A stretch of DNA of 6,240 nt from Candidatus Daviesbacteria bacterium RIFCSPLOWO2_02_FULL_41_8 (GCA_001777455.1 MFDZ01000038.1:1-6240), one strand, 5' to 3'; positions 1 to 6,240 are shown, counted from the stretch's first letter. Translations and numbers: made by a program. The notes: a model not told the origin generated them from the sequence alone.

Positions 1-34
1 ATAATATCGTTAGAAATTTAGTCAGCCTTCTCAT
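1..34 (-). CDS. 5' end of a further operon gene, cut by the left edge
   Basis: On the minus strand an ATG lies at 34-32, only three bases beyond the TAA stop (40-38) of the TIG-domain membrane protein gene. The frame stays open for all 11 codons to the edge and reads MRRLTKFLTIL. A basic start followed by hydrophobic residues is what a signal peptide or first membrane helix looks like. An AGG in the last codon of the preceding gene sits at a reasonable distance to act as a ribosome binding site. The tight spacing suggests a third gene of the same operon. The fragment is too short to name a family, and an open frame this short is not rare by chance, so the call rests mainly on position and residue pattern. 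Confidence 0.45.
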   Translation of the reverse strand, partial: MRRLTKFLTIL

Positions 35-37
35 ATA

Positions 38-1906
38 TTACCTATTACCAGTATAAGTGAAGGTTGCCGCATTGCTGACCGTTTTATTGTATCCTCTAAT
101 TGCAAGGTGACCGCTCCTGGTTGTCAGTGGGTTCGTTCTGAAGATAATTTCGTTCTTTTCCCACTTCATTATCCTTTGTTCTACTCCATTGATGTAGACC
201 TTTCCCAAAAATGGTGTTTCGCCAAAGTTGCGACCCGTGATTGTGACATCGACCCAGGGTTCGGCCGTCTCATTCGGGCTAACCGACCAAATCTTAAGGT
301 CGTCCCTGTAGGGAGTGGACCTATCGAACACTGATTGAGCAATGACTGTGCATAAATATAAAATGACAATACCCACAAGTGTTTTTCTCCTGAGATCTAG
401 CCTCCTCAGAAATAACAATAAAAGAAAGATAACCAAAACCACTAAATATATGGACACCATGCTGTTGCCGATCTGGTCCCAGAATTGAGCGTCTTGGTTT
501 TGCACAAAGAATTCCTGGAAGAAGTCGAGATATCCTCTCACCTGATCTATTGTTGACCAAACGAGCCAACCGAACAGGGCGAATGGGCCATAGCGGAGTG
601 TAAGGCCTGCTGCCCTTACAATAGATATTATTAAGTAAGCCAAGAATTGAGAGGTGTAAATATAGGTCTTTAGCATGGGGGCCTCCCATCGGTAAAGAAC
701 CAAGGTGATCAATTCCGGTAATCCTTCTGGGTTGGCTGAACTTGGATTTCTGTTATTAACCGTCGCCGAGATTTCTGTTGTCTTTGTACCCAAACCAAGT
801 CTCATACGCTTGGTGAAATCCGAGATTTCTGTTGTCTTTTTACCCAAACCAAGTCTCACCCGTTCGACGCCAACATTTATTTCCCCTGTTATTATCAGGT
901 AAATGAATAGTCCCATATTTCTTCCTTCGACGACCAAATCGCGCCAATAGTCTTTGATCAGGATAAAACTTTTCGGTTTTCCTTTTATTTCTAAAATCGA
1001 TTGTGTCATCGAAAACGCTAGAAATATATACGCCCAAACAGCAGCCTTATCCCCCATCCCCGCCTGTCCAATAAGATATAGTATTGGCGAAAGAGAAAAA
1101 ACAGCGAGAAAAACTGAAGAAGATACGCGACTCTCAACATTATGGCGATGTGCCATCAACCCCCATCCGTAAATAACCGAAAATATTAAGAATGATGAAT
1201 ATTCTTTGGTATATATAATATCGAAGAGGATTGACAAGAAGATTATGACCGAAAAGGCACCCATACTGAAACCAACCAGAGAGAAAGTAAGATAATACAA
1301 TAAGGGTATAGAAAATAAAAATAAATGGTTTAGAAACTCCGGATCGCTAAAAAGAAATATCAGCTTGTGGTAGGCAAAATAAATTAGTACTTTGGTGTCG
1401 GACAGGAGTTTCGTTTTGGTGAAAATGTGTTTGGCAATGACCGAGTGTGTGAGGGGACTCGTAATGGCGACAAATTCACCGCTGGCTCCCTTAAGCGATT
1501 CGAGCTCAGCACGGTAGATTTTCCCAACCGAATTGTCGATTACCGGAAACCGGAATGTAAAGACTTTGTTTTGCTGGAACTGGTCAACTGTGTAGTCGTT
1601 TTCGTAGTACCAGCCTTCTTGCCCAACTTCTTTAATTCTAAATCTCAGGATATCGTTATTGACTTTATAAAATGTGTTGAAGCTAACACCGATTGCCCCT
1701 AGTTTTTGATAATCAGAAATAAAGTCGATCAACACCGATTGCCCCTGCAGTAGGGGATCGCCTCGATAAAGACCCAAGGAAACGGGGGGAAGAGTCTTAT
1801 CGATGGATAGCGAAAAATAGTTGACTTCGCGGAGATACGAAACAACAAATAGCAACCAAATTACGCAGAGGATCTTAGGAATAATATTCACCGTGAGCCA
1901 CTTCAT
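38..1906 (-). CDS. Multi-pass membrane protein with N-terminal beta-rich outer domain and C-terminal IPT/TIG domain
   Basis: A 622-aa protein. Residues about 9-28 form a first membrane helix. Residues about 40-140 look like a beta-sandwich outer domain of the kind seen at the start of bacterial surface-polysaccharide membrane proteins, with a QGQSVLIDF stretch near 54-62 and DNSVGKIY at 124-131. A hydrophobic core follows (about 190-305, then 416-454, 483-500 and 507-526). The C-terminus, about 537-620, is a clear IPT/TIG immunoglobulin-like fold: VTITGRNFG (554-562), VYINGVEQ (570-577), a Ser-Gly near 598 and SNAATFTY (611-618). The start is set at the ATG overlapping the upstream TGA (ATGA); an AAGAAG precedes it. 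An in-frame ATG at 1927 and a TTG at 1993 are less likely. No catalytic motif is recognised. Translational coupling to the AftD-like gene suggests a shared role in envelope glycan assembly or display. Residues 351-380 contain a duplicated RLGLG-TKTTEIS unit. Domain calls are from pattern recognition; the overall function is unknown. Confidence 0.85.
   Translation of the reverse strand: MKWLTVNIIPKILCVIWLLFVVSYLREVNYFSLSIDKTLPPVSLGLYRGDPLLQGQSVLIDFISDYQKLGAIGVSFNTFYKVNNDILRFRIKEVGQEGWYYENDYTVDQFQQNKVFTFRFPVIDNSVGKIYRAELESLKGASGEFVAITSPLTHSVIAKHIFTKTKLLSDTKVLIYFAYHKLIFLFSDPEFLNHLFLFSIPLLYYLTFSLVGFSMGAFSVIIFLSILFDIIYTKEYSSFLIFSVIYGWGLMAHRHNVESRVSSSVFLAVFSLSPILYLIGQAGMGDKAAVWAYIFLAFSMTQSILEIKGKPKSFILIKDYWRDLVVEGRNMGLFIYLIITGEINVGVERVRLGLGKKTTEISDFTKRMRLGLGTKTTEISATVNNRNPSSANPEGLPELITLVLYRWEAPMLKTYIYTSQFLAYLIISIVRAAGLTLRYGPFALFGWLVWSTIDQVRGYLDFFQEFFVQNQDAQFWDQIGNSMVSIYLVVLVIFLLLLFLRRLDLRRKTLVGIVILYLCTVIAQSVFDRSTPYRDDLKIWSVSPNETAEPWVDVTITGRNFGETPFLGKVYINGVEQRIMKWEKNEIIFRTNPLTTRSGHLAIRGYNKTVSNAATFTYTGNR
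766..873. repeat. 54-bp-period tandem duplication inside the TIG-protein gene
   Basis: Positions 766-804 and 820-858 match at 38 of 39 bases (the mismatch is G786 versus T840), with a start-to-start distance of 54 bp. The remaining 15 bases of each unit (805-819 and 859-873) have diverged. The period is a multiple of three, so the reading frame is kept. In the protein the copies read RLGLGKKTTEIS (351-362) and RLGLGTKTTEIS (369-380), joined by DFTKRM. They lie in a hydrophilic loop between membrane segments. Confidence 0.9.
1685..1746. repeat. Perfect 16-nt direct repeat read in two frames
   Basis: The 16-mer AACACCGATTGCCCCT occurs at 1685-1700 and again at 1731-1746. The offset is 46 bp, not a multiple of three, so on the coding (minus) strand the two copies are read in different frames: one contributes GQSV and the other GAIGV, both in the N-terminal outer domain of the TIG protein. 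The bases flanking the match differ at both ends. The second copy also forms one arm of a small CCCCT/AGGGG inverted repeat (1742-1756, 5-base loop). Confidence 0.85.
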
Positions 1907-4116
1907 CGCTTCTTTTGTGATACCCATGTAATTGAAAGGGCGAGTAAGGAAACTATCGCAATGATAAAGAGACCGTTGTTTATATATTGGCAAATTAGGA
2001 AATATTTTTGGAGACCGAAATTAACATCCAGGTTGATTTCGCAAGGTAAATTGTCGCATATCGATTTCGGGTCAATGTACCATCCATTTGCAAAACCGTT
2101 GACTGTTAAATGGGGAGAGTCATTTATTTCTTTTCGAGATTTTGACAGTTGAGGTTTATCTTGGAGGTGGATTTCCCAACCTTGGTTAAATGCTTCGTAA
2201 AATACCAAGACAAATGGTTCTGTGGCATTAGTGATTTTGACAGCGTATTCGGTTTGTGAAACTTTAATAAAACTTGTCTCTGGAGATATTGTGTTCTGTA
2301 TTACCGGGACAGAGGAGTTGGCGAATACAAAGACTTCCTTTTTGCCATACTTATTTATAGGCAAGTCACTTATCGTGACATTTTTGTCAGCAGTCTGAAT
2401 GTCCTGTGTTGCATATATCTTCGGACGAATGAACTGATCTCGGAGCTGATAAAGCCTCAGTTTCCCTCCAAAGGTCGCGACGGGGACGGGTGAAACTAAT
2501 TCTTTGATGTCCTCCTTTTGCCAATTTAGCTGCTCCTTGTCAGCAATTATTTCTAGATCGTCCTGAATTAGTACGAGCTCGACTCCTCCTAATTTGAGAA
2601 AGTCAAAATTCTTCTTGTCAATGAACGATTTTAGTATCAAAGTATATTTATCTAATTTATTGCTACAAATTACATTAGTCTTTCCCAGGACACACGGTAT
2701 GCGTTCAGTTGTATTGCCAATGTTATCCCCGTACCAATTATAAATAGAGTTAAATGGATCTGATCCTAAAGGAAGAGGCAAGATAACCTTTTGATTCTCC
2801 TCCGTCCACTTGCTAAAATCCTCCCAGTAGCTAGGGATCTTCACCAGTCTTCTTTTCCATCCCTTGGCTTCACCGTCGATAATTTTTCCCGTAACGAACG
2901 GGTAACTTTGAAAAATAAGATAAATTACCAACACCAAAACGAGCGCCAGGTATTTTCGATAACCTTTTTCACGATAATATTCCAAGACTACGATAGTAAT
3001 CGCTGAAAACGAAAAGATCACAAGGGGGATAAACTTTGCCCACGCCTCCCTGAACATTACCATAAGCGGAACCTTGTTGACTACCCATTCAAAAAAACCA
3101 GGTAAAAAATAAAATCCGGCCGCGAGCCCTAGCGAGAAAATATAAAAGCTAAGCCAATAAGTGGATCGTATTTTGTCATTCGATATCTTTCCCCAGGTTG
3201 CCTTTACCGAACAGAGCAGGACTATGATAGCTGTTATGCTGGTTATGGAAACCATCAGCAGGTTGCGGTAATAACCCCATAGGGGGAAATAATAAATTCC
3301 CATATGTCCCCCTTTTTCCCACCACGCTCCTCTTAGTTGGATTACAAGACTTAGAGGAACTCCAATGGCAGTAAAACTGTAATTTCCGGGATTATTACTG
3401 ACATCGATTAGAACCGCCAAATAAATAATGAAGTGATATACGAGTATTGGAAGGATCGACGCGAGGACGAGCAGAAAGCTTCTAAAGACGTCACTCAGGG
3501 AGCGAACCCTTTCGAGAAACAGATAATATAGAAATGCTGCGAAGTAAATAAATATGGTGGTGACAGCCAGGGGAAGATTGGTATATATTCCCTGAAACAC
3601 GAAAAACCAAAGATAGTTTTGCAGAACATACTCAAATCGTTTTGTCACTAAGTATTTATAGGTGACGTAGAAGATCGGCGGCATCAAGACCAATTGCAGT
3701 GATTTTCCTGTATACCCCAGCGCGGAAATTAGGTAGAAATTGAATAAGTAGACCAACAAGCCGATCGATTTGATAAGACTATTTCTTGTAAAGAGAGACG
3801 AAAATAAATAAAAGCCCAGTGAGACAGAGAGAAAGATAAACGAAAGAAAAAATTTCTGTGTGTCTGAACTACTAAAGCCAATAACCTTGGCCGTACGATA
3901 AAAAACTGCATTAGGTATCAATAAAGACTGGTTTGAAGCCTCTCCAACATGGCCAAATCCGTAGTCTTTTGTCCACATTGTCGAAGCCTTCTCAAGTTTA
4001 ATATCGTAGTTTATGAAGTTGGCTTCTTCAGAAACGTAGACAAAACCCTTAGGGATCCAAAACCACGGTAAGATTGCCAAGAGGAGTGTTGTCAGAAGGT
4101 AAGACAGAATTTTCAT
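1903..4116 (-). CDS. AftD/DUF3367-like GT-C glycosyltransferase-type membrane protein
   Basis: A 737-aa integral membrane protein. Residues 1-22 are a membrane helix, followed by an outer loop with acidic residues E30, E31 and D38, then W48 and YGFGHVG (52-58) and P68. This arrangement recalls the start of alpha-(1->3)-arabinofuranosyltransferase AftD/DUF3367 proteins, where acidic residues in the first outer loop are expected near the catalytic site. About ten further helices span 89-407; FREAWAKF (355-362) resembles the R-containing segment conserved in such GT-C and YfhO-like proteins. Residues about 408-705 form a large outer domain with ILPLPLGSD (445-453), an EAFNQGW segment (641-647) and VNGFANGW (672-679), typical of the beta-rich domains of these families. 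One last helix (about 709-731) ends in QKKR inside the cell. The likely role is transfer of a sugar from a polyprenyl-phosphate donor on the outer face; donor and acceptor cannot be read from the sequence. The ATG start has no obvious Shine-Dalgarno. The TGA overlaps the start of the next gene. A non-catalytic homologue remains possible. Confidence 0.75.
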   Translation of the reverse strand: MKILSYLLTTLLLAILPWFWIPKGFVYVSEEANFINYDIKLEKASTMWTKDYGFGHVGEASNQSLLIPNAVFYRTAKVIGFSSSDTQKFFLSFIFLSVSLGFYLFSSLFTRNSLIKSIGLLVYLFNFYLISALGYTGKSLQLVLMPPIFYVTYKYLVTKRFEYVLQNYLWFFVFQGIYTNLPLAVTTIFIYFAAFLYYLFLERVRSLSDVFRSFLLVLASILPILVYHFIIYLAVLIDVSNNPGNYSFTAIGVPLSLVIQLRGAWWEKGGHMGIYYFPLWGYYRNLLMVSITSITAIIVLLCSVKATWGKISNDKIRSTYWLSFYIFSLGLAAGFYFLPGFFEWVVNKVPLMVMFREAWAKFIPLVIFSFSAITIVVLEYYREKGYRKYLALVLVLVIYLIFQSYPFVTGKIIDGEAKGWKRRLVKIPSYWEDFSKWTEENQKVILPLPLGSDPFNSIYNWYGDNIGNTTERIPCVLGKTNVICSNKLDKYTLILKSFIDKKNFDFLKLGGVELVLIQDDLEIIADKEQLNWQKEDIKELVSPVPVATFGGKLRLYQLRDQFIRPKIYATQDIQTADKNVTISDLPINKYGKKEVFVFANSSVPVIQNTISPETSFIKVSQTEYAVKITNATEPFVLVFYEAFNQGWEIHLQDKPQLSKSRKEINDSPHLTVNGFANGWYIDPKSICDNLPCEINLDVNFGLQKYFLICQYINNGLFIIAIVSLLALSITWVSQKKR

Positions 4117-4161
4117 TATTATCTAAAGTATAATGTTTCCAAGCAAAAAGACTTTACCGAT
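4117..4161. promoter_or_regulatory. 45-bp divergent spacer, probable overlapping bidirectional promoter
   Basis: This spacer separates two divergent starts and must hold their promoters unless these lie inside the genes. On the plus strand TATAAT (4129-4134) is a perfect -10 hexamer, which would place transcription start near 4141 and leave a leader of about 20 nt before the ATG at 4162. On the minus strand TATACT (4132-4127) matches five of six and would start transcription within a few bases of the ATG at 4116, giving an almost leaderless mRNA. The two hexamers share the central TATA. No convincing -35 hexamer is visible at the standard spacing on either strand, and neither gene has a clear AGGAGG-type ribosome binding site. 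Confidence 0.5.
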
Positions 4162-6012
4162 ATGAAAAGGGTCCAATCAATCTTTCTCGCTCTAATTGTA
4201 GCTCTTGCACTGGCGGTAAGGCTAGGGGGAATTGGGTATGGTCTTCCGGAGTTAATTCACACCGATGAAGCGAGAATTATTTTAGACTCAATGTCTATGG
4301 GACAGAGGCTGTCGCTACTCTCTGAAGATGTGAACTATCCTCTATTCACAAAATACATATTAACTTTTAGTTATGGGGCTTTCTTTGTTGTGGGGAAACT
4401 AATTGGACTTTTCAAAGATAGGGTCGATTTAGCGGTTCGGTTTTTGACCGACCCGTCAGCAGTGGTCCTCCTATCGCGGATAGTGATGGCCGCTTTGGGA
4501 ACGATTGGGGTCGTGTTGGCTTATTATTGGGGGAAAATAATCGACCGTTCTGTTAAGACCGGCTTGATCGCGGCCTTGTTCGTTGCTGTGGAATGGCAGT
4601 TGGTTCTCGAATCACAGTACGCTCTCCATCAGACTCTGGCTGCACTGACCTCAACAATCGCCTTCTTTGGTATGAGTTATATATGTTTGTCGGAATCCAG
4701 AAAAGCATATGCTATCGGGGGAATTGCCATGGGGCTAGCAATTGCCTCGCATCAAACCACCGTTTTGTTTTTTCCGGCACTCCTTTTTTTATTTCTTAGT
4801 AATATTATTGAGAGAGAGAAACCTTTGGTGGAGATTCTGAAGAGGTGGTTTCTCTTTTCATTTCTCGCCATTTTGATTGGGATTCTTGGAAATCTGAATT
4901 ATATTTTTCAATTCGACAAGTCGATGAAATTTTTTCTTCAGGGATCCGGGGCGGCAAAGGTGGCCTTTTCATCTGCTTCTTATTTTTCATATGATCTCCC
5001 TAGCATCATCGTTTGGTACTTTGCGGAATTTGTCAGACGAAACTATATCATTGGATTAGTGGTTTTGTTGGGAGCAGTACACTCCCTTGTCAGGAGAAAA
5101 AAACTGGATGTCCTATATATCATCATTTGCGTTACTTACTTCATTTTCTTTTACAAGTGGGCGTTTAGGTGGATGCATTTATTCGTCGGTCTAATTCCAA
5201 TTTCTTTGTTATTTGCCGCCAAAAGTTTATCGGACCTAACTAACAGACTCAGGCTCTCTTCTATATCTATTACACTTGCCGTTATGGTACTTGCTTTAGT
5301 TTCCCTGAATGTACTTGATGTTGTAAAAATGGATCTCATGAAGCAAAACCGAGAGACGCGCCAGCTCGCAAAGGACTGGGTCGAGCAGAACATTCCCAAA
5401 GGAACAAGGATTGCTGTCGATTATCCAGCTCACGCGGTCCCGTTGGAAGCCAAATACCCAACCATTCTACGTAACCGGGTTGCCCGTGCCTACTTTGATA
5501 ATTCAGTTCCGGAAGGGGTAAAAAACAAGTACCTCGAATTCGTGAATACAAAGAACACATATGAGATTGTTGACCTGATCGATTCTAAAATCGACCCAGT
5601 TTGGCCGAGTTTCATGCCGGAAGACTCGATTAGACGAGCGTCGTCAAACCCGACGATGCGGGATATATATGGTTACTTCAACTTCAGACCATTCGACCAG
5701 ATATTATCCGAGGGAGCAAAATATATCGTGATCACCAGCTATACCTACGGGATGTTTTTGTACTCCGACGATCCCAGAAAGATCTATCTGGCGAACACTT
5801 ATATCAAAGATGATGTGCTACCTTTTTTTAACCATGGTCACGAGATAGAACGGGGCACCCAGCACGAGTTGATGTATTACGTCGCCAAAAGAGGCAGAGA
5901 TTATTTTTCGCAATTGCTGAACAATGACATCCCCGGTGTAAGGCTCATCAAGGAGTTCTCTCCCAGCGACAGAACATCGGGACCGGTGGTAAAAATATAC
6001 GCAGTCAAATGA
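4162..6012 (+). CDS. GT39/PMT-ArnT-like GT-C glycosyltransferase with C-terminal soluble domain
   Basis: A 616-aa membrane protein. After the first helix (about 4-22) comes R20 and an outer loop with the acidic pair D35-E36 in HTDEAR, the position and form of the catalytic acidic motif in the PMT/ArnT (GT39/GT83-like) superfamily. NYPLFTKY (58-65) corresponds to the HPPL/YPPL-type segment after it. R106 followed by a Gly-containing helix (to about 123) and RWMHLFVGLIPISLLFAA (336-353) match the typical R-x-L-x-x-x-P-rich helix layout. About 12-13 helices are predicted up to 386. The last 225 residues are soluble and begin with ETRQLAKDWVEQNIPKGTRI (398-417), a common opening of the tail domain of bacterial members. 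The expected reaction is transfer of a sugar from a polyprenyl-phosphate donor to a lipid, glycan or protein on the outer face. The start is the first ATG after a -10 box; no strong ribosome binding site is seen. The gene is transcribed away from the AftD-like gene. Substrate is unknown. Confidence 0.8.
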   Translation: MKRVQSIFLALIVALALAVRLGGIGYGLPELIHTDEARIILDSMSMGQRLSLLSEDVNYPLFTKYILTFSYGAFFVVGKLIGLFKDRVDLAVRFLTDPSAVVLLSRIVMAALGTIGVVLAYYWGKIIDRSVKTGLIAALFVAVEWQLVLESQYALHQTLAALTSTIAFFGMSYICLSESRKAYAIGGIAMGLAIASHQTTVLFFPALLFLFLSNIIEREKPLVEILKRWFLFSFLAILIGILGNLNYIFQFDKSMKFFLQGSGAAKVAFSSASYFSYDLPSIIVWYFAEFVRRNYIIGLVVLLGAVHSLVRRKKLDVLYIIICVTYFIFFYKWAFRWMHLFVGLIPISLLFAAKSLSDLTNRLRLSSISITLAVMVLALVSLNVLDVVKMDLMKQNRETRQLAKDWVEQNIPKGTRIAVDYPAHAVPLEAKYPTILRNRVARAYFDNSVPEGVKNKYLEFVNTKNTYEIVDLIDSKIDPVWPSFMPEDSIRRASSNPTMRDIYGYFNFRPFDQILSEGAKYIVITSYTYGMFLYSDDPRKIYLANTYIKDDVLPFFNHGHEIERGTQHELMYYVAKRGRDYFSQLLNNDIPGVRLIKEFSPSDRTSGPVVKIYAVK

Positions 6013-6038
6013 ATTGGGGTCTACTTTTTTACCAGCCG
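5984..6038. terminator. Inverted repeat at the convergent gene ends, possible two-way terminator
   Basis: TGGTAAAAA at 5987-5995 is the exact inverse complement of TTTTTACCA at 6026-6034. With one bulged G (6035), CGG (5984-5986) and CCG (6036-6038) extend the stem to 12 pairs. It straddles the 8-bp gap between the converging stop codons at 6012 and 6021, and both arms lie in coding sequence. The A/T tracts would give a U-run to transcripts from either side. The loop is about 30 nt and the inner stem is all A-T, so it is not a standard intrinsic terminator; the position is the main argument. Confidence 0.3.
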
Positions 6039-6240
6039 AAAGAAACAATAATCCTCTTGAGGAATCAGAGTTCCCGAGACCTTGATTGTTTTGCTTTCAG
6101 CAATCTTAATTCCTTTAATTCCTCTAAAAATTAACTTGTATTGTGAATATGTCCGAATATATTTCCCTCTATCAATAGCGGCGAGGACATGGGTCAGAAA
6201 ATGGCTCTTTTCGTCTGGTTTCAAGATATCAAAAAACCAG
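6021..6240 (-). CDS. C-terminal end of a probable class I SAM-dependent methyltransferase, cut by the right edge
   Basis: The minus-strand frame is open from the right edge to a TAG at 6023-6021, giving the last 73 residues of a protein whose start lies outside the window. A TTG at 6224-6222 is inside this frame but the frame continues open upstream as WFFDI, so it is probably an internal leucine. The tail contains DRGKYIRTYSQY, which resembles the (D)RG-x-Y-I-R-T-x-x-x-Y segment near the end of class I methyltransferases found in bacterial surface-glycan clusters, and ends in a beta-strand-like YCFFRLVKK. The SAM-binding motifs would be in the missing part, so the family call is tentative. 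It converges on the glycosyltransferase gene with 8 bp between stops. A methyltransferase would fit sugar or cap methylation in envelope glycan synthesis, but this is inferred. Confidence 0.5.
   Translation of the reverse strand, partial: WFFDILKPDEKSHFLTHVLAAIDRGKYIRTYSQYKLIFRGIKGIKIAESKTIKVSGTLIPQEDYCFFRLVKK

Noticed and set aside
321..689. A 122-codon minus-strand open frame inside the TIG-protein gene
   Set aside because: It lies wholly within the well-supported gene in another frame; its translation is rich in Pro, Arg, Gly and His without domain or membrane pattern, as expected of a shadow.
745..779. A third partial copy (GATTTCTGTT) next to the 54-bp repeat
   Set aside because: Only 10 bases match, at a 25-bp offset that does not fit the 54-bp period and changes frame; likely chance.
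1427..1702. A 91-codon plus-strand open frame opposite the TIG-protein gene
   Set aside because: It is antisense to a region encoding a convincing outer domain, and shows no ribosome binding site or recognisable family pattern.
4101..4106. AAGACA as a -35 box for the plus-strand promoter
   Set aside because: It matches four of six bases of TTGACA but lies 22 bp from the -10 hexamer, too far for normal sigma factor contact.
4434..4454. Short TCGGT/ACCGA inverted repeat with a T-rich loop
   Set aside because: A five-pair stem inside coding sequence with no positional argument for regulation.
5336..5560. A 74-codon minus-strand open frame opposite the PMT-like gene
   Set aside because: It is antisense to the conserved start of the soluble tail domain and its composition looks like a shadow.
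5579..5594. Perfect 6-bp hairpin TCGATT/AATCGA with a 4-base loop
   Set aside because: It is internal to coding sequence, AT-rich, followed by no T-run, and common by chance at this length.
1..6240. CRISPR array, insertion sequence, tRNA or rRNA genes
   Set aside because: No regularly spaced repeats, transposase-like frame with terminal inverted repeats, or conserved RNA motif was seen by reading; nearly all bases are in large coding frames.

Overview
The window is moderately AT-rich, densely packed, and carries genes for building the cell envelope: three large multi-pass membrane proteins plus a gene fragment at each edge. No rRNA, tRNA, CRISPR, transposase or phage gene is visible, and no gene-free stretch longer than 45 bases remains. 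The protein styles resemble those of uncultivated small-genome bacteria of the Patescibacteria/CPR type, particularly the Microgenomates: a GT-C enzyme with an AftD/DUF3367-like start and a large outer domain, a PMT/ArnT-like GT-C enzyme with a soluble tail, and a membrane protein ending in an IPT/TIG domain. This placement is an inference from sequence style. TGA serves as a stop codon, notably at a stop/start overlap, so the standard bacterial code fits and the TGA-as-glycine lineages (Gracilibacteria, Absconditabacteria) are unlikely.

Layout: positions 4116 to 1 form a minus-strand operon. It begins with a 737-aa AftD-like GT-C membrane protein. This overlaps by four bases (ATGA) with a 622-aa membrane protein that has an N-terminal beta-rich outer domain, a multi-pass core and a C-terminal TIG domain. 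Six bases after the start of that gene's stop codon, another ATG opens a frame that runs off the left edge. A 45-bp divergent spacer (4117-4161) then leads into a plus-strand 616-aa GT39/PMT-like glycosyltransferase. That gene converges, with an 8-bp gap, on the end of a minus-strand gene cut by the right edge, probably a class I SAM-dependent methyltransferase.

How the genes may work together (inference): two GT-C enzymes would transfer sugars from polyprenyl-phosphate carriers on the outer face of the membrane. The TIG protein, co-translated with one of them, could bind or present glycan or anchor a complex, and the methyltransferase could modify sugars or caps. Together this looks like part of a surface glycan or glycoprotein locus.

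The most unusual sequence signals are a nearly perfect 54-bp-period tandem duplication inside the TIG protein, a perfect 16-nt repeat in the same gene read in two different frames, and a very short divergent spacer whose -10 elements overlap on the two strands.
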